Of a stretch of DNA of 64,000 nucleotides, positions 6,953 through 16,188 are shown one piece after another. This DNA comes from Micromonospora musae (GTDB lineage Bacteria > Actinomycetota > Actinomycetes > Mycobacteriales > Micromonosporaceae). Location: positions 1-64,000 of the forward strand of contig NZ_RAZT01000003.1 in the NCBI RefSeq assembly GCF_003626635.1, written 5' to 3'. Under the pieces are notes generated by a model that saw only the letters and a program-made list of their open reading frames with translations, was not told the origin of the DNA and did not search any database. Numbering within the stretch: position 1 is the first letter of the stretch; each line of letters begins with the position of its first letter. Position numbers and translations under genes: made by a program.

Positions 6953-9661
6953 TCAGCGACGCACGGTGAGGATCAGGTCGGCGACCAGCGCCGTCCAGCC
7001 CGTCTGGTGCCAGGCGCCGAGCCCCGCGCCGTTGTCGCCGTGGAAGTACTCCGGGAAGCAGAGCAGGTCCCGCCAGTCCGGATGCGTCTGGAAGAGCTGC
7101 GCCGCCCCGTAGATCGGTCGCCGCCCCCAGCCGTCCCGGGTGAAGAGCGAGATCAGCCGGGTGGAGAGGTCGTCGGCGATCTCGTCGAGCGTCCGCTTCT
7201 CCCCGGAGCCGGTCGGGTACTCGATCCGGAGGTCGTCACCGTAGAAGGCCGCGTAGTCGCGCAGCGCGCTGACCAGCAGGAAGTTGGTCGGCATCCAGAT
7301 CGGGCCGCGCCAGTTCGAGTTGCCGCCGAAGAGTCCGCTGGTGGACTCGGCCGGCTCGTAGCCGACCCGGAACTCCTGGCCACCGAGGGTGACCGAGAAC
7401 GGCTCCGCCAGGTGCGCCCGGGAGAGGGTGCGCAGACCGTACTCGGAGAGGAACTCGTCGCCGTCCAGCATCCGCGCGAGCAGCGGAACGATCTGCTCCG
7501 GGCCGACCATGGAGAGCAGCCGCTGCTGCCGCCCGTCCGGTCCCAGCCGACGGGCGCCGATCACCCCGGCGTACTCGGGCCGGTTGGTGAGCAGCCAGCG
7601 CAGCCGGTCACCGAGCTCCGGAAGGTGGTGCAGCGTACGGGCGGTCAGCCGGGTGACGGCGGCCAGCGGCAGCAGCCCGACGACGGAGCGGACCTTCAAC
7701 GGCACCTTGGTGCCGTCGGCGAGCCGCAGCACGTCGTAGAAGAAGGCATCCTCGTCGTCCCAGAGCCCCTGCTCGTACGCGGCGGCGGCGATGTAGGCGA
7801 AGTGCTCGAAGAACTTCGTGGCGGTCTCCACCCAGGTCCGGTCGTGCTCGGCCAGGATGATCGCGATGTCGAGCAGGTTGAGCGCGTACATCGCCATCCA
7901 GGCCGTGCCGTCGGACTGTTCGAGCACCCCGGCCACCGGCAGCGCGGCGGAGCGATCGAAGGGTCCGACGTTGTCCAACCCGAGGAAGCCGCCCTCGAAG
8001 ACGTTGTCGCCGCCGACGTCCTTGCGGTTGACCCACCAGGTGAAGTTCAGCAGCAGCTTCTGCATAACCCGGGCCAGGAACTCGTGGTCCCGGCCGCCGT
8101 CGATCTCGAACACCTTCAGCGCCGCCCAGGCGTGCACCGGCGGGTTCACGTCGCCGAACGCCCACTCGTACGCCGGGATCTGCCCGTTGGGGTGCAGGTA
8201 CCACTCCCGGAGCAGGAGCAGCAGCTGGGACTTCGCGAAGCCCGGGTCGACCCGGGCGAGGCTGACGCAGTGGAAGGCCAGGTCCCACGCCGCGTACCAG
8301 GGGTACTCCCACGGATCCGGCATGGAGATCACGTCGAAGCTGTTCATGTGCCACCACTGGCTGTTGCGCCCGTGCCGGCGCCCGGCCGGCGGTGCCGACG
8401 ACGCCGGGTCGCCCTCCAGCCACCGCTTGACGTCGAAGTGGTAGAACTGCTTGCTCCAGAGCAGGCCGGCGATGGCCTGCCGCGCCACCAGCGCCTCGTC
8501 GGCGGTCGCCGCGGCCGGGATCACGCCGGCGAAGAAGTGGTTGGCCTCGGCCCGCCGCGCCCAGAGCACCGCGTCGAAGCCCGCGCCGAGGTCGGCCGCC
8601 GGGGGTGGATCGCCGACCGGCGGCGGGGCGGTGCGGGTGAGTCGCAGCCGGATCTGCCGCTGCCCGCCCGCCGGTACGTCGAGCTCGTAGTGCAGCGCCC
8701 CCTTGGTGCCCTCCCGCGCCGGGTTGACGGTCTCCGCCCCGTCGACCACGTGGTCGTTGATGCCGTCCTTCGGGTAGCGGGAGCGGCCCGGCAGCCCCCA
8801 GAGCCGCTCGGAGTTGGTCTCGTTGTCGCAGAGCAGCGGGGTCGGCGCGCCGTCGCCCTCCAGCAGCAGCTGGCCGAGCACCCGGTGCTCGCCGACCAGC
8901 CGTGCCCCCTCCCCGGTGAGCCTCGGCACCCGGTCGGCGCCGGGCAGCCCCCAGGCCCAGGTGTTACGGAACCAGAGGGTGGGCAGCACGTGCAGGCTGG
9001 CCGCCCGGTCCCCCCGGTTCGCCACGGTGACCACGACGCACATGTCCGTGGGCGAGGCCTTCGCGTAGTCGACGGTCACCGCCCAGTACCGGTCGTCGTC
9101 GAAGACCCCGGTGTCGACCAGCTCGTACTCGGTGTCGTCCCGGCCGCGCAGCGCGTTGACGGCGACCAGCTCGTCGTAGGGGAAGGCGGCCTGCGGGTAG
9201 TGGTAGCGCCACCGCATGAAGGAGTGCGTCGGCGTGGAGTCCTCGTACCACCAGTACTCCTTGACGTCCTCGCCGTGGTTGCCGCCGTCACCGCCGAGCC
9301 CGAACATCCGCTCCTTGAGGATCGGGTCCGCACCGTTCCAGAGCGCCAGCGCGAAGCAGAAGGTCTGCCGGTCGTCGCAGACGCCGGCCATGCCGTCCTC
9401 GTTCCAGCGATACGCTCGGGACCGCGCGTGGTCGTGCGGGAAGTAGTCCCAGGCCGTACCGTGCTCGCTGTAGTCCTCCCGCACCGTCCCCCAGGCCCGT
9501 TCGGACAGATAGGGGCCCCATGCGCGCCAGTCCTGCTCGCCGGCGTCGGCTCTGGCGAGCCGGGTCCGCTCGGCGTCGGAGGGCGGCGCGTCGGAGGGCG
9601 AACGGTCAGAGATCACCTGCACATCTTCGACGCCGCCCGGGAACTTGACCACAGGAGCCAT
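6953..9661 (-). CDS. GH63-like (MGH1-type) glucosidase
   Basis: A 902-residue glycoside hydrolase of the (alpha/alpha)6-barrel type related to GH63 and mannosylglycerate hydrolases. The N-terminal beta-rich part contains YLSERAWGTVREDYSE, WNEDGMAGVCDDRQTFCFAL and EYWWYEDSTPTHSFM. The barrel contains WSKQFYHFDVKRW, DPWEYPWYAAWDLAFHCV and EWAFGDVNPPVHAWA; the conserved acidic residues in these blocks are where GH63 catalytic residues lie. The C-terminus has NSNWRGPIWMPTNFLL. The protein has no signal peptide and should be cytoplasmic, acting on an alpha-linked glucoside or glucosylglycerate-type solute. It is divergent from the debranching enzyme, with 42 bp between starts. ATG 9661 lacks a strong ribosome binding site; a GTG at codon 16 is an alternative. 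Confidence 0.85.
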   Translation of the reverse strand: MAPVVKFPGGVEDVQVISDRSPSDAPPSDAERTRLARADAGEQDWRAWGPYLSERAWGTVREDYSEHGTAWDYFPHDHARSRAYRWNEDGMAGVCDDRQTFCFALALWNGADPILKERMFGLGGDGGNHGEDVKEYWWYEDSTPTHSFMRWRYHYPQAAFPYDELVAVNALRGRDDTEYELVDTGVFDDDRYWAVTVDYAKASPTDMCVVVTVANRGDRAASLHVLPTLWFRNTWAWGLPGADRVPRLTGEGARLVGEHRVLGQLLLEGDGAPTPLLCDNETNSERLWGLPGRSRYPKDGINDHVVDGAETVNPAREGTKGALHYELDVPAGGQRQIRLRLTRTAPPPVGDPPPAADLGAGFDAVLWARRAEANHFFAGVIPAAATADEALVARQAIAGLLWSKQFYHFDVKRWLEGDPASSAPPAGRRHGRNSQWWHMNSFDVISMPDPWEYPWYAAWDLAFHCVSLARVDPGFAKSQLLLLLREWYLHPNGQIPAYEWAFGDVNPPVHAWAALKVFEIDGGRDHEFLARVMQKLLLNFTWWVNRKDVGGDNVFEGGFLGLDNVGPFDRSAALPVAGVLEQSDGTAWMAMYALNLLDIAIILAEHDRTWVETATKFFEHFAYIAAAAYEQGLWDDEDAFFYDVLRLADGTKVPLKVRSVVGLLPLAAVTRLTARTLHHLPELGDRLRWLLTNRPEYAGVIGARRLGPDGRQQRLLSMVGPEQIVPLLARMLDGDEFLSEYGLRTLSRAHLAEPFSVTLGGQEFRVGYEPAESTSGLFGGNSNWRGPIWMPTNFLLVSALRDYAAFYGDDLRIEYPTGSGEKRTLDEIADDLSTRLISLFTRDGWGRRPIYGAAQLFQTHPDWRDLLCFPEYFHGDNGAGLGAWHQTGWTALVADLILTVRR

Positions 9662-9703
9662 TTTCGTCGTGGCGTGTGGCACGCCGCTGCCGGTGGAGGA
9701 AAG

Positions 9704-11647
9704 TTGATCGACATTCGTTTCGGCCCCCAGATCTGCACCGACCTGACCAGCGGCGCGAGCCGGGAGTGGCTGGTGCCCGACGGCGTCGGCGGGTACGCCA
9801 TGGGCACGGTCAGCGGCCTGCGGACCCGCCGCTACCACGGCCTGCTGGTGGTGGCCGGCGAGCGGCCCGCGACCCGGCGGGTGGGGCTGGTCAGCCTCGA
9901 CCCGGCGGTGCTGCTCCCCTCCGGCGCGCGGGTACGCCTCGGCGCGCACGAGTGGGCCTCCGGCACGGTGGACCCGCGCGGCTTCGAGCTGCTGGAGCGC
10001 TTCGAGCTGGTCGACGGGGTGCCACGGTGGCGGTGGCGGATCGGCGACGTGGTGATCGAGCGGGAGCTGGCCATGCTGCGCGGGCGCTCCTGCGTGGCCG
10101 TGGTGCACCGGCTCGTCTCCGGCGGCCCGGCACGGCTGGAGCTCGCCGCCGCCTGCACCTGGCGCGACGCGCACGGCGAGCGCCGGGCCGACGGCCCCGC
10201 GCTGCGGGTCGAGCCGGTGGCGGGCGGGGCGGTGGTGGAGGGCGCGTTCCGGCTCGCCGGCCCGAACTGGACGCCCGCCGGGCAGTGGTGGTTCGGGGTG
10301 CACCACCGGGAGGAGGCGGCGCGCGGGCTCTCCGCGACGGAGGACCTCTGGTACGCGGGCGGCTTCTCCGGCGCGCTGGACCGGCCCGGCGACACGGTGT
10401 CGGTGCTGGCCTGGGCCGCGCCGCTGGAGTTCGATCCGATGCCGGCGACCGAGGTGATCGAGGTGGCGCGCCGGCGCAACCGGCAGGTGGTGGCGCAGGC
10501 GTCACCCACCGACGACGTCGAGGCGACGCTCGTGCTCGCCGCCGACGCGTTCGTGGTGCGCACCGACGCGTCGGCCGCGGACGTGGTGGCCGGTTACCCG
10601 TGGTTCGGCGCCTGGTCGCGGGACACGATGATCTCGTACGAGGGGCTCTTCCTCCGCACCGGCCGCGCGGAGCTGGGCCGGGCGCTGCTGCGCTCGTACG
10701 CGGCGACCCTCTCGGAGGGGATGCTCGCGAACACCGCCGACACGGGCCGGGTGGAGCACAACACCGTCGACGCCACGCTCTGGTTCCTGCACGCGGTCGA
10801 CCGGCACGTGACGGTCACCGGGGACACCGACCTCGCCGCCGAGCTGCTGCCGGCGCTGCGCGGGGTCGTCGACGCGCACCTGGCCGGCACGCGGTACGGC
10901 ATCGTCGTCGACCCGGCCGACGGCCTGCTCACCCAGGGCACCACCGACACAGCGCTGACCTGGATGGACGCCCGCGTCTACGGGGTGCCGGTGACGCCCC
11001 GCACGGGTAAGCCGGTGGAGGTCAACGCCCTCTGGGCCAACGGGCTGGCCGGGCTCGCCGAGCTGACCGAGGCGACCGGTGGGGACGCCGGGGAGCTGCG
11101 GCGGCTGCACGCGCAGGCGGTCACCTCCTTCCGTAAGCGCTATCCCGCGCCGGGCGGCTGGCTGCACGACGTGGTGGACGCGCCCGCGCCGGCGTACCCG
11201 CTGGGCGGGGCGACGTACCACGACGACGACTCGCTGCGCCCCAATCAGCTGCTGGCCTGGTCCCTGCCGTACGGGCCACTGGAGCCGGACGAGCCGGCGC
11301 TGCGACGGATCGCGGCCGCGCTGCTCACCCCGCTCGGTCCGCGTAGCCTCGCCCCGGACGCGCCGGAGTTCACCGGGCGGCACCGGGGTGGGCCGGCCGA
11401 GCGGGACGGCGCCTACCACCAGGGCACCGTCTGGCCGTGGCTGCTGGGGCCGTACGTGGACGCCGCCCGCCGGGCTGGGATTCCCGTCGATGACAACTTC
11501 GTCGGCCTGGAAGCCCATCTGGGCGAGTACGGGCTCGGCTCGGTGAGCGAGACGGCCGACGGGCTGCCACCGCACGCGGCGACGGGCTGCCCGTTCCAGG
11601 CCTGGTCGGTGGCCGAGCTGCTGCGGGTACGACGCCCAGGTCGATAG
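9704..11647 (+). CDS. Glycogen-debranching enzyme (amylo-alpha-1,6-glucosidase)
   Basis: A 647-residue protein with the N-terminal GDE_N beta-sandwich (EWLVPDGVGGYAMGTVSG, RRYHGLLVV) and a C-terminal helical barrel of the amylo-alpha-1,6-glucosidase family (WFGAWSRDTMISYEGLFL, VEHNTVDATLWFLHAV, QGTVWPWLLGPYVDA). It should hydrolyse alpha-1,6 branch stubs in glycogen or a similar alpha-glucan in the cytoplasm. The start is TTG 9704: GGAGG is four bases upstream, the protein then begins (M)IDIRFGPQICTDL as its relatives do, and no ATG or GTG fits. It shares a compact divergent promoter with the GH63-like gene and is followed by the GT4 gene in the same direction. Confidence 0.88.
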   Translation: MIDIRFGPQICTDLTSGASREWLVPDGVGGYAMGTVSGLRTRRYHGLLVVAGERPATRRVGLVSLDPAVLLPSGARVRLGAHEWASGTVDPRGFELLERFELVDGVPRWRWRIGDVVIERELAMLRGRSCVAVVHRLVSGGPARLELAAACTWRDAHGERRADGPALRVEPVAGGAVVEGAFRLAGPNWTPAGQWWFGVHHREEAARGLSATEDLWYAGGFSGALDRPGDTVSVLAWAAPLEFDPMPATEVIEVARRRNRQVVAQASPTDDVEATLVLAADAFVVRTDASAADVVAGYPWFGAWSRDTMISYEGLFLRTGRAELGRALLRSYAATLSEGMLANTADTGRVEHNTVDATLWFLHAVDRHVTVTGDTDLAAELLPALRGVVDAHLAGTRYGIVVDPADGLLTQGTTDTALTWMDARVYGVPVTPRTGKPVEVNALWANGLAGLAELTEATGGDAGELRRLHAQAVTSFRKRYPAPGGWLHDVVDAPAPAYPLGGATYHDDDSLRPNQLLAWSLPYGPLEPDEPALRRIAAALLTPLGPRSLAPDAPEFTGRHRGGPAERDGAYHQGTVWPWLLGPYVDAARRAGIPVDDNFVGLEAHLGEYGLGSVSETADGLPPHAATGCPFQAWSVAELLRVRRPGR

Positions 11648-11670
11648 CGCTTTACACGAGCGCAACGAGT

Positions 11671-11746
11671 GTGTCTCCGCTGGTTATCCCAGTACCGGCA
11701 GGATGGGAGTCGATCCCACACGCGACGGAGACACCGGAATCGGTGT
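11671..11746 (+). ncRNA. Structured leader upstream of the GT4 gene
   Basis: Three nested or adjacent helices precede the glycosyltransferase start: an outer stem GTGTCTCCG (11671-11679) with CGGAGACAC (11726-11734); an inner stem TGGGA/TCCCA with a five-base loop (about 11704-11718); and ACACCG/CGGTGT with a four-base loop (11731-11746), which competes with the outer stem for the same bases. Mutually exclusive helices ahead of a start codon are the hallmark of a cis-regulatory RNA. I do not recognise it as a named riboswitch class. Confidence 0.4.
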
Positions 11747-11784
11747 CGGTCGGCGCGTGCCCGGAGACAACTCAAGGGGGCCGC

Positions 11785-13116
11785 GTGTCAGCTGACGCCG
11801 AAGTGATCGACATCCTGCCCGCCCGGCACCAGCGGGTGCTCATGCTCTCCTGGGAGTACCCGCCCGTCCTCGTCGGTGGCCTCGGCCGACACGTACACGC
11901 CCTCTCCGTCGCCCTCGCCGCCGCCGGCCACGACGTCACCGTCGTCACCCGCCACGCCGACGGCGCCCCACTCGAGGAGTACGCCGACGGCGTCCGCATC
12001 ATCCGCGCCGCCGAAGACCCCGTCACCTTCCCCCTCGCCACCAACAGCCTCCTCGCCTGGACCATGGCCTTCAACCACACCCTCACCCGCGCCGCCCTAC
12101 GCGCCACCGAAGCCGGCGACTACGACGTCATCCACGCCCACGACTGGCTCGTCGCCCACACCGCGGTCACCCTCGCCGAGCACCTGGCCCTGCCCCTGGT
12201 CACCACCATCCACGCCACCGAAGCCGGCCGACACCAGGGCTGGCTCCCCGAGGAGATGAACCGCACCATCCACGGCGTCGAACACTGGCTCAGCAACTCC
12301 TCGACCCGGGTGATCGCCTGCTCCGGGTACATGCGCGACCAGGTCGCCACCCTCTTCGACGTGCCGACCGGGCAGATCGACGTGGTGCCCAACGGGGTCG
12401 ACGACCGCGCCTGGCGGGCCCGGCCGCGGGCGGTCGCCTCGGCCCGGGCCCGGTTCGCCGCCGACGGTCCCCTGGTCGGGTACGCCGGCCGGCTGGTCTA
12501 CGAGAAGGGCGTGCAGCACCTGGTGCACGCCGTGCCGTACCTGCGGGAGCGGCACCCGGGGCTACGGGTGGTGATCGCCGGCGACGGGCCGTACCGCGAC
12601 GAACTGGAGGAGGAGACCCGTCGCCTGGCGCTCGGGTCCACCGTCCGGTTCACCGGCTTCCTGGACACCACCCAGCTACCCGCCATGCTGGGCGCGACCG
12701 ACGCGACAGTCGTGCCGAGCCTCTACGAGCCGTTCGGCATGGTGGCCCTGGAGGCGGCGGCCGCCGGGGCGCCGCTCGCGGTCGCCGCCACCGGCGGGCT
12801 CGCCGAGATCGTCGAGCCGGGCGTCACCGGGGTGACCTTCCCGCACAGCGACCCGGACGCGCTCGCCGGGGCGGTCGACCGTCTCCTCGGCGACGAGGTC
12901 TTCGCCCGGCGGGTCGCGCGGGAGGCCCGGAGCATGGTCGGCCGCCGCTACAGCTGGGCCGCCATCGCCGCCCGCACCGTCGGCAGCTACCTGGGCGCAC
13001 GCCGCGAACACCCGCCGCTCCAGGCCCGGCACGCCACCGCCCGGATGGGCATCCCCCGACCCCGCATCACCATCCCCGAGGGCAACCTGCTCGCATCGGG
13101 CGGAGCGGCCTGCTGA
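11785..13116 (+). CDS. GT4-family glycosyltransferase
   Basis: A 443-residue GT-B fold glycosyltransferase of family GT4. The N-terminal domain begins [20 protein letters not shown], the glycine-rich acceptor loop common to glycogen synthase-like GT4 enzymes. The C-terminal nucleotide-sugar domain contains [15 protein letters not shown] and the E-x7-E block [14 protein letters not shown]. With a debranching enzyme directly upstream it is probably an alpha-glucan or glucoside synthase, but the donor is not certain. GTG 11785 is chosen because AAGGGGG lies just upstream and the preceding sequence is a structured leader. Codon use changes sharply inside the gene: codons at about 11860-12290 end almost only in C, then usage returns to the C/G mixture of the neighbours. 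Confidence 0.85.
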   Translation: MSADAEVIDILPARHQRVLMLSWEYPPVLVGGLGRHVHALSVALAAAGHDVTVVTRHADGAPLEEYADGVRIIRAAEDPVTFPLATNSLLAWTMAFNHTLTRAALRATEAGDYDVIHAHDWLVAHTAVTLAEHLALPLVTTIHATEAGRHQGWLPEEMNRTIHGVEHWLSNSSTRVIACSGYMRDQVATLFDVPTGQIDVVPNGVDDRAWRARPRAVASARARFAADGPLVGYAGRLVYEKGVQHLVHAVPYLRERHPGLRVVIAGDGPYRDELEEETRRLALGSTVRFTGFLDTTQLPAMLGATDATVVPSLYEPFGMVALEAAAAGAPLAVAATGGLAEIVEPGVTGVTFPHSDPDALAGAVDRLLGDEVFARRVAREARSMVGRRYSWAAIAARTVGSYLGARREHPPLQARHATARMGIPRPRITIPEGNLLASGGAAC

Positions 13117-13149
13117 TCGGAGCGTACGACTGATAGGCCGGCTCCGATC
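13115..13149 (+). terminator. Hairpin after the GT4 gene
   Basis: GATCGGAGC (13115-13123) pairs perfectly with GCTCCGATC (13141-13149) around a 17-base loop, and starts within the GT4 stop codon. No T-tract follows, as is common in actinobacteria. Confidence 0.6.
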
Positions 13150-13189
13150 CGCTCGCTACCGTGTACGCCGGACAGCCGTGGGAAGGAGC

Positions 13190-13540
13190 GTGCAGCAGGT
13201 GCTGATCGGCGGTCGGTACCGGCTGCTCGGCGAGGTCGGCCGCGGGGGCATGGGCCGGGTGTGGCGCGCCCACGACGAGATGCTGCACCGCGACGTGGCG
13301 GTCAAGCAGATCGTCCCGCCGTCCTGGTTGGCCGACGACGAGCGGGCCGAGCTGCGCTCCCGGACGTTGCGGGAGGCGCGGACCGCCGCCCGGCTCGCCG
13401 ATCCCCACGTGGTCCGGCTCCACGACGTGATCGCGGGCGCCGAGCGGTGGATGCTCGGCTGGATCACCGACGACCGGGACTGGGCCGCCGCCGGGGGCGA
13501 CTGGGCGACGATCCGGGCGAGCTTCCGCCCGCCACGCTGA
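13190..13540 (+). pseudogene. Internally deleted Ser/Thr protein kinase copy
   Basis: The first 85 or so residues match the N-lobe of the kinase encoded just downstream: glycine loop [16 protein letters not shown] with the ATP-binding lysine, and [19 protein letters not shown]. Directly after DVIAGAERW the sequence jumps to [10 protein letters not shown] and then [15 protein letters not shown], which aligns with the extreme C-terminus of the downstream kinase (VSWLTKEFDWQ, YFAMIRQSFAPLT). About 430 residues are missing, including the HRD and DFG catalytic motifs, the membrane helix and most of the extracellular domain. The frame stays open, so a 110-residue product could still be made from GTG 13190 or 13199, but it cannot be a kinase. 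GGAAGGAG is present at 13181-13188. Confidence 0.75.
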
Positions 13541-13613
13541 CCGAGACGGCGATCGAGGAAAGCCGCCGTCGGTGGCTAAGGTGTAACCGGGGGTGACCGA
13601 GGGGGACGCGGTT

Positions 13614-15248
13614 GTGCGGCAGCTGCTGATCGCGGGCCGGTACCGGCTGGTCGACCTGGTCGGCACCGGCGGAATGGGCCGGGTCTGGCAGGCCCGCGAC
13701 GAGATGCTGCACCGCGACGTGGCGGTCAAGGAGATCGTGCCGCCGGCCTGGCTGGCCGAGGCCGAACGTGAGGACCTGCGGCGACGTACGCTGCGCGAGG
13801 CGCGTACCGCCGCCCGGCTCAACCACCCGAACGTGGTCCGGATCTACGACGTCGTGCACGACCGGGAGAGCCCCTGGATCGTGATGGAGTACGTGCAGTC
13901 CCGTTCGGTGGAGCAGATGCTCGCCGCCGACGGTCCCCTGAGCCCGGCGATCACGGCCCGGATCGGGCTGGCGGTGCTGGCCGCGCTGCGCGCCGCGCAC
14001 TCCGCCGGGGTGCTGCACCGCGACGTCAAGCCGCACAACGTGCTGGTCGCCGCCGACGGCCGCGTGGTGCTCACCGACTTCGGGCTGGCCACCTTCACCG
14101 GCGGGGACGCCGCCATGACCGGCCCCGGCATGATCCTCGGCTCGCCGCACTTCGTGGCGCCCGAACGCGCCCGCGACGGCGTGTCCGACCCGCGCACCGA
14201 CCTCTGGTCGCTCGGCGCCACGCTCTACGCGGCCGTGGAGGGCCATCCGCCGTACGCGCGGGACAGCGCGATGGCGACGCTGACCGCGCTGGCCACCGAA
14301 CCGCCGGACCCGATGCGCCGGGCCGGGCCGCTGCGTCCCGTCCTCACCGGCCTGTTGCAGCGGGACCCGTGGCGACGGCTGACCGCCGCCGAGGCCGAGC
14401 CGCTGCTGCGGGCCGCCGCGAACGCTCCGGCCGGGCCGGTCGAATCGCCCCGACCCGTCGCGCCGGCGACGCAGGAGCCGCCACGGCCCGTCGCGGCGAC
14501 GACGCAGGAGCCGCCACGGCCGGCGCCGGACGCCGCGCCGGCACCACCGGTGAGGCGCGAACCGGTGCGGCGGGCCGGACGCGGGCGACGTGCCGCGCTC
14601 GGCCTGGCGGCGGTGGCCGTACTGCTCTCCACGGTCGGCGCCGCCGTGGCCCTGACCGACCGGGCGAGGCGACCGGCGGAGCCCTCGGGAGGCGGCGCCG
14701 CCGCCAGCCCCACCGCCCCGGCGGCCGCTTTCGCCTGCGCGTCCGCCCCGCCTCCCGCGGCCCGCCCCGTGGTGTCGATGCCGCCGCCACCCGGCGCGCG
14801 CTTCCGCCTGGTGCCCGGCTGGACCTGGCACACCGATCCGGGCGGGTTCCGGATCGCCGCGCCGGTCAACTGGCTCAACTGGACCGAGGACGCGGTCACC
14901 TGCTTCCGTGAGCCCGGCGGCACCCGGGTCCTCAGCATCGAATGGAGCGCCGCCCGCGCCGACCCGGCCCACTGGTGGCGGACCGAGGAGCGGCGGCTCA
15001 CCGGAGGCGGGTCACTACCGGGTTACCGCCGGGTCGACATCTCCCCGATGGACATCTTCGCGGGCGGGGCGATCTGGGAGTGCGTCTGGCTCAACGCCGC
15101 CGGCGAGCGGATGCACACCGCGCGGCTCTTCGCGAACACCTCGGCGGAGCGCGCGTACACCGTCTCATGGTTGACAAAAGAATTCGACTGGCAGGTCAAC
15201 GCGACATACTTCGCGATGATCCGGCAGAGCTTCGCACCCCTCACCTGA
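13614..15248 (+). CDS. Transmembrane Ser/Thr protein kinase
   Basis: A 544-residue receptor-type kinase. Glycine loop GTGGMG (17-22), VAVK lysine 39, HRDVKP (135-140), DFG (155-157) and an APER activation segment are all present, so it should be active. A Pro/Ala-rich juxtamembrane region precedes one membrane helix (AALGLAAVAVLLSTVGAAVA, about 324-345). The extracellular part (about 190 residues) lacks PASTA repeats; it has WTWHTDPGGFRIAAPVNW and WWRTEERRL blocks and four cysteines. GTG 13614 is preferred over GTG 13593 because GAGGGGG sits eight bases upstream and the N-terminus then matches the truncated paralogue. The extracellular ligand is unknown. Confidence 0.88.
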   Translation: MRQLLIAGRYRLVDLVGTGGMGRVWQARDEMLHRDVAVKEIVPPAWLAEAEREDLRRRTLREARTAARLNHPNVVRIYDVVHDRESPWIVMEYVQSRSVEQMLAADGPLSPAITARIGLAVLAALRAAHSAGVLHRDVKPHNVLVAADGRVVLTDFGLATFTGGDAAMTGPGMILGSPHFVAPERARDGVSDPRTDLWSLGATLYAAVEGHPPYARDSAMATLTALATEPPDPMRRAGPLRPVLTGLLQRDPWRRLTAAEAEPLLRAAANAPAGPVESPRPVAPATQEPPRPVAATTQEPPRPAPDAAPAPPVRREPVRRAGRGRRAALGLAAVAVLLSTVGAAVALTDRARRPAEPSGGGAAASPTAPAAAFACASAPPPAARPVVSMPPPPGARFRLVPGWTWHTDPGGFRIAAPVNWLNWTEDAVTCFREPGGTRVLSIEWSAARADPAHWWRTEERRLTGGGSLPGYRRVDISPMDIFAGGAIWECVWLNAAGERMHTARLFANTSAERAYTVSWLTKEFDWQVNATYFAMIRQSFAPLT

Positions 15249-15349
15249 TGGTTCCTCTGTGGACGTACGGGGGGCTGCCGTGCCGCCCGGGCCGTTGACT
15301 AAAGTGATCTCGCTCTGGCGCTCAAGAACCCTGGGGAGGGTGAGCCGAC

Positions 15350-16159
15350 ATGATGGGTCCCTCACATGCGCTTTCCGGCGCGACGGTGTGGCTGGCCGGC
15401 TCCTGGGCGCTGGACCAGTTCGCCGACTACCACCAGTCGCCGCTCGCGCTCGCCGTCGGCACCGCCGTGTGCGCGGGCGGCGCGCTCTTTCCGGACCTCG
15501 ACCTCTCCGGCAAGGTGACCACCAACCAGGGTGGCGCCACGGTGGCGCGCACCTTCGGCGTGGTCAGCCTCTTCTTCGCCGAGGTGATGGAGAAGATCTC
15601 CCTCGGCGTCTACTACGCGACGAAGCTCAGCAGGGATCCGAAGCGCAGCAACGGTCACCGGACGCTGACCCACACCATTCCGTTCACCGTGCTGGTCGGC
15701 TGGGGCACCACCGCCCTCTGCGCCGCGTACGGCAAGTGGGCCGTGATCGCGGTCCTCTTCTTCACCATCGGTCTGGCCCTGCGCGGCCTCTTCGACCGGT
15801 GGGCGGAGCGGGCCGGTTGGGTGATCGTCACCCTGGTGTCGCTCGCGGCGGCCTGGTTCACCTACGCCAACCTGCCGGGCGGCCGGGGTTACCCGCTGAT
15901 CGGCGTGGCTCTGGGCGTGGGCTGCTTCGTGCACATCCTCGGTGACATGATCACCCGCGCCGGCGTACCGATCCTCTGGCCGATCCCGATCAAGCGTCGG
16001 ATGTGGACCATGATCGGTCTGCCCAACAAGATCGCGCTGCGCACCGGCAGCAAGGCCGAGACGGTCGTGCTCCGGGTGGTGATGACCGTCGTCGCTCTGC
16101 TCGCCGCGACCGGGCTGGTGGCACGCCCGGTGCTGCAGCGGTTCGACATCGAGATTTGA
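15350..16159 (+). CDS. YdjM/DUF457-type metal-dependent membrane hydrolase
   Basis: A 269-residue membrane protein beginning MMGPSHALSGATVWLAG. It has the HxxSG and ALFPDLDLSG motifs plus a histidine pair in GHRTLTHTIPF, characteristic of the YdjM/DUF457 family (predicted membrane metal-dependent hydrolases). Four to six hydrophobic helices are visible, and a second metal-type block HILGDMITRAGVPILWP lies near residue 190. Substrate unknown; E. coli YdjM is SOS-induced, but no LexA box is visible here. GGGGAGG lies about ten bases before ATG 15350, and an alternative ATG follows immediately. Confidence 0.8.
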   Translation: MMGPSHALSGATVWLAGSWALDQFADYHQSPLALAVGTAVCAGGALFPDLDLSGKVTTNQGGATVARTFGVVSLFFAEVMEKISLGVYYATKLSRDPKRSNGHRTLTHTIPFTVLVGWGTTALCAAYGKWAVIAVLFFTIGLALRGLFDRWAERAGWVIVTLVSLAAAWFTYANLPGGRGYPLIGVALGVGCFVHILGDMITRAGVPILWPIPIKRRMWTMIGLPNKIALRTGSKAETVVLRVVMTVVALLAATGLVARPVLQRFDIEI

Positions 16160-16188
16160 CCGGTCCCGGCTCCTCACCGCCCGGCGCC

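Noticed and set aside
6740..9600. Very long plus-strand open frame antisense to the GH63-like gene
   Set aside because: It has only Arg/Gly/Val/Pro-rich low-complexity sequence and is the GC-bias shadow of the minus-strand gene; the real plus-strand gene begins at 9704.
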